Assembly (NCBI GenBank): GCA_023229165.1
Contig: JALNZQ010000015.1
Location: 1 to 21,837, forward strand
Length of the DNA stretch: 21,837 nt
Reading direction: 5' to 3'
DNA from: Methanothrix sp.
GTDB lineage: Archaea; Halobacteriota; Methanosarcinia; Methanotrichales; Methanotrichaceae
A model generated the notes under the pieces. The model had not been told where the DNA came from. It saw nothing but the letters and a program-made list of their open reading frames with translations, and ran no database searches. Shown here in pieces: positions 1 through 8,454 of the stretch (position 1 is the first letter of the stretch; every line of letters begins with the position of its first letter). A program made the translations under genes and the position numbers.

Positions 1-1162
1 TATAGGTACGTGGTCCCACAGGAGTCCCCGATCCGGCTGTTATGCCCAAGTCAGACAGGGTTACGTACGCGTTTGGATTATTCATGCCGATGGTGAACAC
101 CGAACCTTTCATATTGCCATCAACAATCGTTTTGGTCGATCCCGCTCCCTTTATGATCAACGATTTATCGATCTTGACGTTTTCAACATACTTTCCAGCA
201 GCCGCATTTATTGTATCTCCAGATTGTGCAGCATTCACAGCTCCTTGAATCTTGCTGGCAGTTGTACCGGTCTTGACGTAATACCCTACAGTTCCAGCCG
301 GCAAACTTCCTTTGGCAGCCTTCATGTTGATGTCATACTCAGTTCCGTAATTCGAAGTCCTGGTCTTTGTCTGTGCAGTGCCTGTCGTAGGTTTAAGCGT
401 GGATGTGCTGGTGAATGTTCCATGCACATGCTCCTTTTGCACTACCTGCGTAGTGGTTCCAGCCGAGGCAGTCTCGCTTAATCCCGAGAATGTTGCTTTT
501 TCGCTGGAGATGCCCTTGAGCGGTGTATCCGCCTTGTATGTTCCGCTGCTTTCCTTGGCACTGCCATATATCTTGATAGAGTTTGCCGCTCCGCTAGTTG
601 CAGTCTGGGACGAAAGAACTGATGTTCCTGTTGTCAAGGCTCTGCCATAGTATCCTTTAAGTGTGACGTAGTCTCCAGCTACTGTGCCTTTGTATTCTTC
701 CAGACCCACGCTCGCTGATCGAGTGGTGCCATAAGATGCAGTTGCAGTGCACTTGATGGTGGATGCTTTAGGAACGGTCAGCCACTGTTCAGCCGAGACC
801 TGAGTTTGAGTAGTCACACTACCTTCCTTAGGCAGGACTTTGGAGCTGTATGTCAATCCATTGGGCGCATTGAGCACCTTGACGTACACGCTGGCACTTT
901 TACCAGAAGCGTCCTTGACTGAATGCGTCTGTTCGAATTTCGCTACAGGTCCGATTGCGGCTGCATATGGCGTTACAGTTGCGCCACTGATCGCCATTTG
1001 GCTGCTCACTGACGTGGATTTCAAGATATCTAAATTCATTGATACTGTGCCGCTATCATCATTGATGCCGCCTGATGCAGTGACCTGGATGCCGTAGGCA
1101 CACTGAATGAGGGCCAATGCCACTATCAGGAAGACTGTGGTCGACCTTCCACAAGATTGCAA
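1..1162 (-). CDS. Secreted surface protein with right-handed beta-helix (partial, C-terminus outside window)
   Basis: The minus strand stays open from a TTG start to the window edge, 387 codons with no stop. TTG is chosen because an in-frame TAA lies directly upstream and GGAGGG sits 5 nt before it. The product begins with a signal peptide (MQSCGRSTTVFLIVALALIQ, cleavage near residue 23). About 270 residues rich in Ser, Thr, Gly and Ala follow, typical of an exported surface protein. Near residues 315-370 comes a stretch containing IQGAVNAAQSGDTI, then KSLIIKGAG and IVDGN. This is the opening signature of pectate-lyase-like/NosD-like parallel beta-helix domains. Such domains are common in methanogen S-layer-associated and adhesin-like proteins, often with later PKD or DUF11 repeats. 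The ligand is unknown. Family assignment is by motif only; the missing C-terminus would decide the full architecture. Confidence 0.8.
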   Translation of the reverse strand, partial: MQSCGRSTTVFLIVALALIQCAYGIQVTASGGINDDSGTVSMNLDILKSTSVSSQMAISGATVTPYAAAIGPVAKFEQTHSVKDASGKSASVYVKVLNAPNGLTYSSKVLPKEGSVTTQTQVSAEQWLTVPKASTIKCTATASYGTTRSASVGLEEYKGTVAGDYVTLKGYYGRALTTGTSVLSSQTATSGAANSIKIYGSAKESSGTYKADTPLKGISSEKATFSGLSETASAGTTTQVVQKEHVHGTFTSTSTLKPTTGTAQTKTRTSNYGTEYDINMKAAKGSLPAGTVGYYVKTGTTASKIQGAVNAAQSGDTINAAAGKYVENVKIDKSLIIKGAGSTKTIVDGNMKGSVFTIGMNNPNAYVTLSDLGITAGSGTPVGPRTY

Positions 1163-1167
1163 TTAAT

Positions 1168-1173
1168 CCCTCC
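1168..1173 (-). promoter_or_regulatory. Shine-Dalgarno site GGAGGG fixing a TTG start
   Basis: On the minus strand GGAGGG is followed by 5 nt (ATTAA) and then TTG. The in-frame TAA directly before TTG excludes any upstream start, so this ribosome site decides the start of the beta-helix surface protein. Confidence 0.75.
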
Positions 1174-1431
1174 GTAGCTTACTTCAAGATTGGATGATCT
1201 TATGAAAAACCTTTGGATCATACCTGATCAAAATGGGTAGTGTGCCGAATATTCTGTAAATTGTGCTGCCCTGTTGTCCCACATGTCCTCTGGTGTCTCC
1301 ATCTCCATTAGCCGGCTTGAGCTTTCCGGCCACATTGAGTCGTCTTGTCCGAAAGGAGCTACCAGCAAAAAGGGTTTGTGGCTGATAGATCGCAAAGCTA
1401 TCACAAGCACACAGAGGCATTCAAGAGACCT

Positions 1432-2346
1432 TCACTCGAACTCGATCGTCCCCGGCGGCTTGGGAGTCAGGTCGTAGACCACTCTGGCAACAGTCGGAAT
1501 CTCGCCTGTTATGCGGCTGGAGATGCGCTTCAATGTCTCCCAGGGAAGCTCCATCGCTTCCGCCGTCATGGCATCTCGGGAGGAGACGGAACGAACGGCC
1601 ACCACCCAGCCGTAGACCCGGACATCGCCTTTCACGCCCGTGGCTTTGCCGAGCAATGCAGCAAAGGCCTGCCAGGGGCTGAATTTCGCGACCTCTTCCT
1701 CCACAATGGCATTGGCTTTGCGGACAACATCCAGCTTCTCGGATGTGACCTCGCCCACAATGCGCACGGCCAAACCGGGCCCCGGATAGGGCATCCTCTC
1801 GCTGATCTCCTGAGGAAGGTTCAGGGCGCGGGCCACTATGCGAACTTCGTCCTTGTACAGGTCGCGCAGGGGCTCGACTATGGTCTTAAACTCCATGCAA
1901 CTGGGCAAGCCCCCAACATTGTGGTGAGCCTTGATGCCACCTTCTGACTCGATTCTGTCCGGGTAGATGGTGCCCTGCATGAGGCAGTCGCCGCCGATCT
2001 TGCGTGACTCCTCCTCAAAGACACGAATGAAGGTCTCACCCACGATCATCCTTTTCTCTTCCGGGTCTGTGACCCCTTTCAAGGCATTGAGGAACCTGTC
2101 GTGAGCATTCACGCGCACCAGGCCGATGTCCTGGAATAGCTGTTCGATTCGGTCCGACTCAAACTGCCTCATGAGCCCCGAGTCCACATAAACCGGAACC
2201 AGCCGGTCTCCAATGGCGCGATGGGCCAGCATGGCGCATACCGAGCTGTCCACGCCTCCCGATAAACCGATGATGGCGCGCCCCTGAACATCGCGCCTGA
2301 TTTCCTCGATGGCGTCCTCTATGAAACGTTGCACATTCATGGCCAT
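1432..2346 (-). CDS. guaAB: GMP synthase, ATP-pyrophosphatase subunit (subunit B)
   Basis: This subunit adenylates XMP and aminates it to GMP in de novo purine synthesis, using ammonia from a separate glutaminase subunit. The PP-loop LSGGVDSS is at residues 28-35, and YVDSGLMR follows near 53-60. MQGTIYPDRIES lies near 123-134, PYPGPGLAVRI near 187-196, and the protein ends with the family C-terminus DLTPKPPGTIEFE. At 304 residues it is full length for the archaeal stand-alone subunit. There is no class I glutamine amidotransferase domain, as expected for the two-subunit archaeal enzyme; the glutaminase gene is not in this window. The start could equally be the second ATG at 2340 (MNVQRF...), which fits the family N-terminus well; neither has a clear ribosome site. 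It is transcribed divergently from the small secreted-protein gene at 2593. Confidence 0.95.
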   Translation of the reverse strand: MAMNVQRFIEDAIEEIRRDVQGRAIIGLSGGVDSSVCAMLAHRAIGDRLVPVYVDSGLMRQFESDRIEQLFQDIGLVRVNAHDRFLNALKGVTDPEEKRMIVGETFIRVFEEESRKIGGDCLMQGTIYPDRIESEGGIKAHHNVGGLPSCMEFKTIVEPLRDLYKDEVRIVARALNLPQEISERMPYPGPGLAVRIVGEVTSEKLDVVRKANAIVEEEVAKFSPWQAFAALLGKATGVKGDVRVYGWVVAVRSVSSRDAMTAEAMELPWETLKRISSRITGEIPTVARVVYDLTPKPPGTIEFE

Positions 2347-2509
2347 AATAGCATGCCCGGCTTTGAGAATAATAGGCTTGCGGTTATGATTAATGCTTTT
2401 CTAGATGATCCCAATATGACCCGTACATGAAAAATAAGGCTATAAATTATGAAAGAGATGAATATACTGGCGAGACGTGTGTGTTGGGCTCGCCCATTAA
2501 GACCTCCTC

Positions 2510-2526
2510 AGGGAGGGGCCCTCCCT
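2510..2526. repeat. Perfect GC-rich palindrome in the leader of the secreted-protein gene
   Basis: AGGGAGGG-G-CCCTCCCT is a perfect 8-bp inverted repeat with a 1-nt centre, so as RNA the innermost pairs must open. It lies 67-83 nt before the ATG at 2593 and downstream of a TATA-like element (TATAAATTA, 2441-2449). If that element is the promoter, the palindrome is in a leader of about 120 nt. Just upstream is CCTCCT (2503-2508), which matches the anti-Shine-Dalgarno sequence. A leader regulatory structure is possible but not shown. Confidence 0.45.
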
Positions 2527-2592
2527 CCGGCCCTCCCCTATTCCGAGAGAATTGCAGCCGACGGTACCCAAAAAATAAATGAAGGAATAAAA

Positions 2593-3246
2593 ATGAAATA
2601 TAGCCGAATTTTGCTATGCATGACAGCGCTCGCCGCCTGTCTCTTGATTGGCATTACATGTGGAGAAGATTATCTCGGGGGCGGATACGTGCGCAGTTCC
2701 GATCGCTCCATGATGATGGACAAGGGAATCGCCGGCATGGTGCAGTGGCTGGACCTGCCCGTTCCCGGCAGCACCTTTGCTCCCTACAGAGAGTACTACA
2801 TGACTGCCGTAGCGCCCTCAATGCTAGTAATGAGCGAGGCGGTGAGCAGCCCGGTATCGTATGATATTACCGGACGGACGCCCGCCGGGGTGTACTACAG
2901 AAACGGCCAGTGGCTTTCATACGCCACTTATGCTACGTCGCGGCTCACTCAGAGCAATGATCTCTGGATATCCGGCCAGACCAACTGGACCCAGTATGCG
3001 GCCATCCCGCTCGGTTCATCGCTTCAGCTGGTGGCCAATGTACCCTCTGGCGGAATGGGGAGCTTTTTCAAGTTGATTCAGACCAATGCCGTCAGCACCG
3101 ATTACAAGGCCGCTCAGTTCAATCCGGGATACAGCAGCATGAACTTTATCGCCGGGCAGACGGGAAGGCATATGCTCTACTTTGTGGTGAACAATCAGCC
3201 GAGCAATGTGGTCATTGTGGACGTGTTCTCCCAGGCCCCTGGGTAA
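2593..3246 (+). CDS. Small secreted protein of unknown function
   Basis: I do not recognise the family. The frame is open from 2449, but the ATG at 2593 is preferred because it gives a clean signal peptide (MKYSRILLCMTALAACLLIG) and follows GAAGGA by 6 nt. The product is 217 residues. After the signal come about 190 residues rich in Tyr, Ser, Asn and Trp with a predicted beta character, and no transmembrane segment. Near residues 95-115 there is YYRNGQWLSYATYATSR, and near the C-terminus GQTGRHMLYFVVNNQPSN, which resembles a final strand pair of a beta-sandwich. A lone Cys near the signal-peptide end (GITC) is a poor lipobox. It lies among other exported-protein genes (1-1162 and 3300-4835), so a cell-surface or extracellular role is inferred. 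Confidence 0.75.
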   Translation: MKYSRILLCMTALAACLLIGITCGEDYLGGGYVRSSDRSMMMDKGIAGMVQWLDLPVPGSTFAPYREYYMTAVAPSMLVMSEAVSSPVSYDITGRTPAGVYYRNGQWLSYATYATSRLTQSNDLWISGQTNWTQYAAIPLGSSLQLVANVPSGGMGSFFKLIQTNAVSTDYKAAQFNPGYSSMNFIAGQTGRHMLYFVVNNQPSNVVIVDVFSQAPG

Positions 3247-3260
3247 ATGATTCGAGAGCT

Positions 3261-3280
3261 AGGCGGATACACTTCCGCCT
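3261..3280. terminator. Bidirectional stem-loop between convergent genes
   Basis: AGGCGGA-TACACT-TCCGCCT is a perfect 7-bp stem with a 6-nt loop. It begins 14 nt after the stop of the plus-strand secreted-protein gene (3246) and ends 19 nt before the last codon of the converging DUF11 gene (3300). The position suits a shared 3'-end structure. No long T-run follows, so termination efficiency is uncertain. Confidence 0.55.
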
Positions 3281-3299
3281 TCGCACTCACTGCCATCGA

Positions 3300-4835
3300 T
3301 CACGATGATGGTTGACCATCTTCCATCGGGCAGCTGCACTCCAGCCACTTTTTCTCCGGGCTTACTGTCTTGTTGGCCCATTTCCATCTGGCCTTGCCCG
3401 CCAGCGCAAAGTTGCCGTTAAGATGTGTATCGGTGAAGCCGCCCGGCCAGTATGCTGTGTGATCGGCCAGGCCCTGGACGCGAGAGTCTGTCTCCAGATA
3501 GGAGAGGGTCTTGCCCAGCTGTGCCCGATAGCTGAGGTTCAGGCTTTTTGCTCCGTAGTATCTATCGCTCCAGCGAATGTCTCTGTAGTCGTTCTCGGCC
3601 CGCAGCTTCGCAGACCAGTCTCCTCGCAGGGGAATGCTATTTCTGGAGAGGTTGACAAAGACCGGAGAGAATCCGGCAAGGATGTTGCGCTCTGCGTTGA
3701 TGCTGACCGAATTGTATGTCAGCTTCTCCTCTGCCTGATAATCGCCTGATCCATGCTCGCCGTATTGCAGGACCGATCCGATTATAGGCCTGATTCTGGT
3801 GGTGGCTGATGCCGAGAAGTTGAACTCGCCAGCCAGAATATGCACATTGTTTGTGACCAGGTAGCTTTCAAACTCTGTAGAGAGCATGCCCTCCGTGCTG
3901 GCCAGGCCCCGGCCGGAAACGCGGCCATCGATGCTGGCCCTGGCGGCGGGCTTGCGGCTCCTCATCTTGATCACTATCTGGCCGTGCGCGCCGGGCGGAA
4001 GATTGGGGAAGGTCCAGGTGTTGAAGGTGCCGGGATCAGGCGGCGGATAGGACTCGATGAACACCGTTTGCGGATCGTAATCCTCTTTGACGATCAGGTC
4101 GACAGGCTCTATCCCATTATTTCCATAGGTTATGGTGTAGGTCATCAAGCCACCCGGGGTCGCGGAAGAGGGGCCGTCTTTTACATCCTCCTTTTCCAGG
4201 GGCTCGAAACTTATTATCTCGTCGCCAATCTTAATGTAATCGATAAAAGCAGATGTATCAGATGCTTTGCTGTCCTTATAAATCGTGATGCAAATTTTCA
4301 CAATCTTCTTGCCTTCCAGTCTGCTTTTGCAGTCATCAAGACTTCCAGGCAGGAATTCCTCGTCTCTATACTTCTCATATTCCAGGTCAAATCCATCCAG
4401 TTCATTCCAGGTATGATTGGACATTCCCACCTCAGAGCATGATTCTTTTCGCGATAGAATCTTTGCATCCTGAAGATTTTTGCTATCGTAGCTGTCGTCC
4501 CCATCGCCATCAAAATATAGCTCAACTTGGACCGTTCCATCTCCTGATTGTGGATATATCCACATGCTGAGCTCATCAAGATCTTCAAGTGGCAGCGGAG
4601 GGTCCAGATAGATGTAGATCCTTGCAAAATTTCCTTCACTGTTTACGGATAGCTCTGCACTGCTGCCGCCGTGAAAGCTCTGTCTGGCGGAGACGGAAGC
4701 ATCTGCATTTTTCAGCTTGCTGAGGCGATAATCCAGATCCGTGATTGAAGTAGAGCCAAGAATCCCTATCTGAAATAAGATAATAATTAGTATTATAAAA
4801 CTAAGTGATCGATTGTAATGCAATGGCTTGCTCAT
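3300..4835 (-). CDS. Secreted DUF11-domain protein
   Basis: A 511-residue exported protein. Residues 10-28 form an uncleaved anchor or signal peptide (SLSFIILIIILFQIGILG). Residues about 50-210 look like a beta-sandwich. They include an acidic loop near 109-120 (DGDGDDSYDSKN) that could bind calcium. A DUF11 domain follows at about 225-300 (YTITYGNNG, then FPNLPPGAHGQIVIKMRSR), the Ig-like fold common in archaeal and bacterial surface proteins. The last 200 residues contain many Asn-Xaa-Ser/Thr sites and repetitive strands and match nothing I recognise. No C-terminal anchor is visible, so it is either released or held by the N-terminal helix. The ATG has no clear ribosome site. It converges on the small secreted-protein gene, consistent with a surface-protein cluster. 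Confidence 0.8.
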   Translation of the reverse strand: MSKPLHYNRSLSFIILIIILFQIGILGSTSITDLDYRLSKLKNADASVSARQSFHGGSSAELSVNSEGNFARIYIYLDPPLPLEDLDELSMWIYPQSGDGTVQVELYFDGDGDDSYDSKNLQDAKILSRKESCSEVGMSNHTWNELDGFDLEYEKYRDEEFLPGSLDDCKSRLEGKKIVKICITIYKDSKASDTSAFIDYIKIGDEIISFEPLEKEDVKDGPSSATPGGLMTYTITYGNNGIEPVDLIVKEDYDPQTVFIESYPPPDPGTFNTWTFPNLPPGAHGQIVIKMRSRKPAARASIDGRVSGRGLASTEGMLSTEFESYLVTNNVHILAGEFNFSASATTRIRPIIGSVLQYGEHGSGDYQAEEKLTYNSVSINAERNILAGFSPVFVNLSRNSIPLRGDWSAKLRAENDYRDIRWSDRYYGAKSLNLSYRAQLGKTLSYLETDSRVQGLADHTAYWPGGFTDTHLNGNFALAGKARWKWANKTVSPEKKWLECSCPMEDGQPSS

Positions 4836-5038
4836 ACATACTTTTATTTATTTGACAGTAGAAATAGGATTCGCTCGAAAAAACACCTGAAAATCTGCGT
4901 TGGTTAATTTGCATCATCTTAATCACAAATGACCTAGATCAGGTCTACATAACCTCTACATGAAAAAAAGGGTTATTAACGTCGGCGATAACTGAGTGTT
5001 CGGCGGGTTAGGAGAGTGGGGACTTATCCTTACCGCAT

Positions 5039-5075
5039 GGGCAGGAGGAGCGGGAAAGGGGGTATCCTCCTGCCC
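5039..5075 (-). terminator. Strong stem-loop downstream of the histidine kinase
   Basis: GGGCAGGAGGA (5039-5049) and TCCTCCTGCCC (5065-5075) form a perfect 11-bp inverted repeat with a 15-nt loop. It starts 34 nt past the stop of the kinase gene on the minus strand. It may mark that transcript's 3' end or stabilise it; there is no T-run. The rest of 4836-5109 holds no gene I can support. Confidence 0.5.
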
Positions 5076-5109
5076 AGAATCCCTTAATTCTTCAGGTTTT
5101 CAAATCTAT

Positions 5110-8100
5110 TCATTCGGCCATCTCTAAAACCCTTCTCAGCTCCTCGATTACAATTGGCTTGCTGATGTAATCGTCCATGCCGGCAGCCAGGCAGCGTTCG
5201 CGGTCGCCTTTCAGGGCGTAGGCGGTGATGGCTATGATCCTGGGCCCCTTGGGCCACAGCTTGCGGATCTCTTGCGCGGCCACCAGGCCGTCCATCTCCG
5301 GCATCTGCACATCCATGAGAACGACATCGTAGGGCTGGCGCTCTATTGCCTGCAAGACCTCAAGACCATTGCCTGCTACATCTGCGCTGTAGCCCAGCCT
5401 CTTTAGCATCTGAATGGCAACCATTTGGTTGACGGCATTATCCTCCGACAGCAAAATGCGCAGTGGTCTGGCCGTCTCCCGCCTGGCGGCCGTTTTTGCT
5501 CTCACGGCGCAAGAATCGGATGGAATCGCTATTTCCTCCACCTCCTCGGCCAGAATTGTAAAATGGAAGGTGGAGCCCAATCCCGGCTGGCTGACCACCC
5601 AGATCTCACCGCCCATCAGCTCCACCAGCCTGCGGCTGATGGCCAGGCCCAGGCCGGTTCCGCCGTATTTGCGTGTGATCGTGGAATCTATCTGGGAGAA
5701 CGACTGAAATAGCCTGTCCACCTTTTCCTCAGGAATTCCAATGCCCGTATCGCTAATGGAAAAATGAAGCTCATACTGTCTGCTATTTGCGGTCTGTATC
5801 GGCTTTGCTGTCACAGAGACTTCTATCGTCCCGGTATGCGTGAATTTGACCGCATTGCCAAGCAAGTTGACCAATACCTGACGAAGCCTGGTAACATCAC
5901 CTTTGAAGTATGCCGGAATCGATTCATCCAGGTCATGTTTCAGAACCAGCCCTTTTTGATCCGCAGCCGCCTTTACCAGATCTACAGCCACTGAAATGCA
6001 TTCTCGCAGATGGAAGGGCTGGCACTCCAGCTCCATCTTGCCACCCTCAATCTTGGAAAAGTCCAGTATCTCATTTATGACTGAGAGCAAGGTGTTGCCG
6101 GAGCTTCTCACAGTCTCTACGTAATCTCTCTCTTGTGCAGTCAAGTCCGAGTTTAAGAGCAATCCGGTTAGACCCAATACGGCATTAAGAGGCGTTCTGA
6201 TCTCGTGACTCATATTGGCTAAAAATTCAGACTTTGACCTGACTGCTGCTTCTGCTGCCTCTTTTGCCTCAATGAGACGGTCTTCCGCCTCCTTTTTCTC
6301 TGTGATGTCGCGAATGGACTCTATGGCTCCAAAGACATTGCCGGCAGAGTCATAGAGAACAGCGGCGCTGCCCATGAGGTAGACGATTCCGCCTCGCATG
6401 TTGGGCATGTAGGCTTCTCCCCTGAGTACTCTTCCTTTTTTCTCAATGTGGTTATATTTGCCCTCGATCTCTCTGTCAGCTTTTAAAATCAGGTCGATGA
6501 GTATGGGCCGGCGAGATCCATAAAAGGGCAATGCATACTCATAATCGCCTTTCCCTATCATATCCCTGGCCAAGATGCCGGTCATGGCCTCAATGGCCTT
6601 GTTCCAGGCTACCACCTTTCCATCTCGATCGATGACAAAGGTAGCATCGGGCAGAAAATCAATGATATCAATTAAGCGCTGCTCCGATTCCAAAAGAGCC
6701 TCCTCTGCCCGCTTGCGGTCGGTGATGTCGGTAAGTAAATTCAGCGTGGCCGGTTTGCCTTGCCATTCAATCAAGGTCGCATTAATTTCCACCCACTTGA
6801 CAATGCCTTTGGAAGTGACCACCCGGAATGCGTACCGGGGCGGTGCGGCCTCATTTGCCATCCGTCGCCGGTAATTTTCAACCACCTGGCTCCGATCATC
6901 AGGGTGAATGAATTGGGGAAATGGCCTATCAATGAGTTCCTGCTCGAAATCCACCTCTAACAGGTTAAGCATCTTGGGATTGACAAACTTGAGCAGTCCG
7001 TCTTGCGCGACGATTATTGATTCGTTAGCGTTGTTTATCAGCAGGCTGTACTTTTTCTCGCTCTCCTGCAGCGCCTCCTCGGCCCGCTTGCGAGAAGTGA
7101 TATCCAACCCGACGGATTGATAGCGGATGGGCAGACCCTGCTCATTAAAAAAGGCCCGGTTGGTCCACTCGTGGTAGACCACTTTACCGTCCCGCCTGAG
7201 ATATCGTTGCTCATGAGTCTCAATGGGCTGCTCGGACGTAAGCGCGCCAAGAATTCCTCTGACCATTTCCCGGTCGGCAGGGGACAGGAATTCGTAGTAG
7301 TTTCTACCGATTATCTCGGCGGGGGCAAGGTCATTCCATGCTGTCGGCGTTTTGTTTACATAAGTCACAGTGCCGTCGGGAAGAAACGCCGAAACGAACA
7401 CCGGCATGTCATCGGACAGCTGCCGGTAGCGCTCCTCGCTCTCTCGCAATGCTTCCTCCGCTCTCTTACGGTCGGTGATATCTCTGGTCACCCCCACTAG
7501 AAACACATTTCCTGCTTTGTCCCTGTAGAGCGTCTTTTTAACCAGGACGGTGCGAGTTATGCCGGGAGCGTAGGTATTCGTCTCCTCGTTTACGTTCTCC
7601 TCTCCCGTGGTAAATACCTCTTCGTCCTTCTGCCAGGAGGTCCGTGCATTCTCTCGGGAGGAGAACAGCTCATAAGCCGTCCTGCCCAAAATCTCCTCTC
7701 TTGAAAGGCCGAAGAGCTTGCATGCGGCATCGTTGACCAGAATAATCCGGTGCTGCCTGTCCTTTACATGAATCGGGTCGCCAATGGAATTAATTATTTT
7801 ATCGAGGTAGTCTCTGGTATCGGTTGAGGCCTGGTTGGCTTTTTCTAAGTCTGCCGTTCTCTCAAGAACTCTCTTCTCCAGTTCATCATGAGCCCTTTTT
7901 AGCTGCTCCTCGATCTTTTTGCTCTCTGTGATGTCTCTGGCAATGCCGACCAGAAACTCATTGCCGGCATTATCTACGTATAAGGTCTTCTTGGTGAGCA
8001 TGGTTCGGATGATGCCCTGGCCATCAGTCATAAATTCTTCATTTACGTTCTCTTTTCCAGTGGCAAAGACCTCTTCATCCTTTTCCCAGAAAACGTCCGC

Positions 8101-8442
8101 CTGCTCTTTTGGGAAAAAATCGTAACATGTCTTGCCGATCATTTCTTCCGGTTTTCTGCGTGCAAAGTTGCTTTCAGCGGCATTGATCAATACGTATCTG
8201 TGCTGTCTATTTTTAACGAATAACAAATCGGTAAACGAATTGATGATCATTTCTGGAAGACAATGCTGCAAATTCTCTGCGCTGTTTTTTTCTTCAAGCA
8301 ATTTTTCTATCGCTTGCAGCTCAGAGTATGTATAAATTAGCGTCTCGCATAGACAATCCGGGCTTGATTGGCTTTTGATTCTGAGATCATCTAGTCGAGA
8401 GCGAAGCCGGCTCAGTCTCTGTAGTGCGTCATTGAATTGCAT
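5110..8442 (-). CDS. Soluble hybrid sensor histidine kinase with five PAS domains and a C-terminal receiver
   Basis: A 1110-residue cytoplasmic signalling protein; no transmembrane segment is visible. Numbered from the ATG at 8442: short coiled-coil N-terminus, PAS1 about 62-174, coiled coil, PAS2 about 213-325, PAS3 about 341-451, PAS4 about 466-576, PAS5 about 588-716. Most PAS domains end in the usual DIT-x(2)-K linker. HisKA follows (FLANMSHEIRTPLN, phospho-His 746), then the HATPase with N-box NLLGNAVKF (about 859), SDTGIGIP and GGTGLGLAIS. The receiver spans about 992-1109, with acidic pair E1000/D1001, phospho-Asp 1044 (LMDVQMPEMDG), Thr1073 and Lys1095. All catalytic residues are present, so phosphotransfer to its own receiver is expected; a downstream partner is not in the window. 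The ATG fits better than a TTG at 8454 because a TATA-like element (minus strand, about 8470-8480) would start transcription near 8448. The ligand is unknown. The architecture is bacterial in style, suggesting old transfer. Confidence 0.93.
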   Translation of the reverse strand: MQFNDALQRLSRLRSRLDDLRIKSQSSPDCLCETLIYTYSELQAIEKLLEEKNSAENLQHCLPEMIINSFTDLLFVKNRQHRYVLINAAESNFARRKPEEMIGKTCYDFFPKEQADVFWEKDEEVFATGKENVNEEFMTDGQGIIRTMLTKKTLYVDNAGNEFLVGIARDITESKKIEEQLKRAHDELEKRVLERTADLEKANQASTDTRDYLDKIINSIGDPIHVKDRQHRIILVNDAACKLFGLSREEILGRTAYELFSSRENARTSWQKDEEVFTTGEENVNEETNTYAPGITRTVLVKKTLYRDKAGNVFLVGVTRDITDRKRAEEALRESEERYRQLSDDMPVFVSAFLPDGTVTYVNKTPTAWNDLAPAEIIGRNYYEFLSPADREMVRGILGALTSEQPIETHEQRYLRRDGKVVYHEWTNRAFFNEQGLPIRYQSVGLDITSRKRAEEALQESEKKYSLLINNANESIIVAQDGLLKFVNPKMLNLLEVDFEQELIDRPFPQFIHPDDRSQVVENYRRRMANEAAPPRYAFRVVTSKGIVKWVEINATLIEWQGKPATLNLLTDITDRKRAEEALLESEQRLIDIIDFLPDATFVIDRDGKVVAWNKAIEAMTGILARDMIGKGDYEYALPFYGSRRPILIDLILKADREIEGKYNHIEKKGRVLRGEAYMPNMRGGIVYLMGSAAVLYDSAGNVFGAIESIRDITEKKEAEDRLIEAKEAAEAAVRSKSEFLANMSHEIRTPLNAVLGLTGLLLNSDLTAQERDYVETVRSSGNTLLSVINEILDFSKIEGGKMELECQPFHLRECISVAVDLVKAAADQKGLVLKHDLDESIPAYFKGDVTRLRQVLVNLLGNAVKFTHTGTIEVSVTAKPIQTANSRQYELHFSISDTGIGIPEEKVDRLFQSFSQIDSTITRKYGGTGLGLAISRRLVELMGGEIWVVSQPGLGSTFHFTILAEEVEEIAIPSDSCAVRAKTAARRETARPLRILLSEDNAVNQMVAIQMLKRLGYSADVAGNGLEVLQAIERQPYDVVLMDVQMPEMDGLVAAQEIRKLWPKGPRIIAITAYALKGDRERCLAAGMDDYISKPIVIEELRRVLEMAE

Positions 8443-8454
8443 TTTAACTTTCAA

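Noticed and set aside
1184..1420. Minus-strand open frames between guaA and the surface protein gene
   Set aside because: Two overlapping frames compete, neither has a ribosome site or recognisable composition; the 269-nt gap is treated as non-coding.
1345..1947. 200-codon plus-strand open frame
   Set aside because: It is antisense to guaA subunit B, whose motifs are unmistakable, and its translation shows no domain.
3840..4442. 200-codon plus-strand open frame
   Set aside because: Antisense to the DUF11 gene, no signal peptide or motif, odd His/Arg-rich composition.
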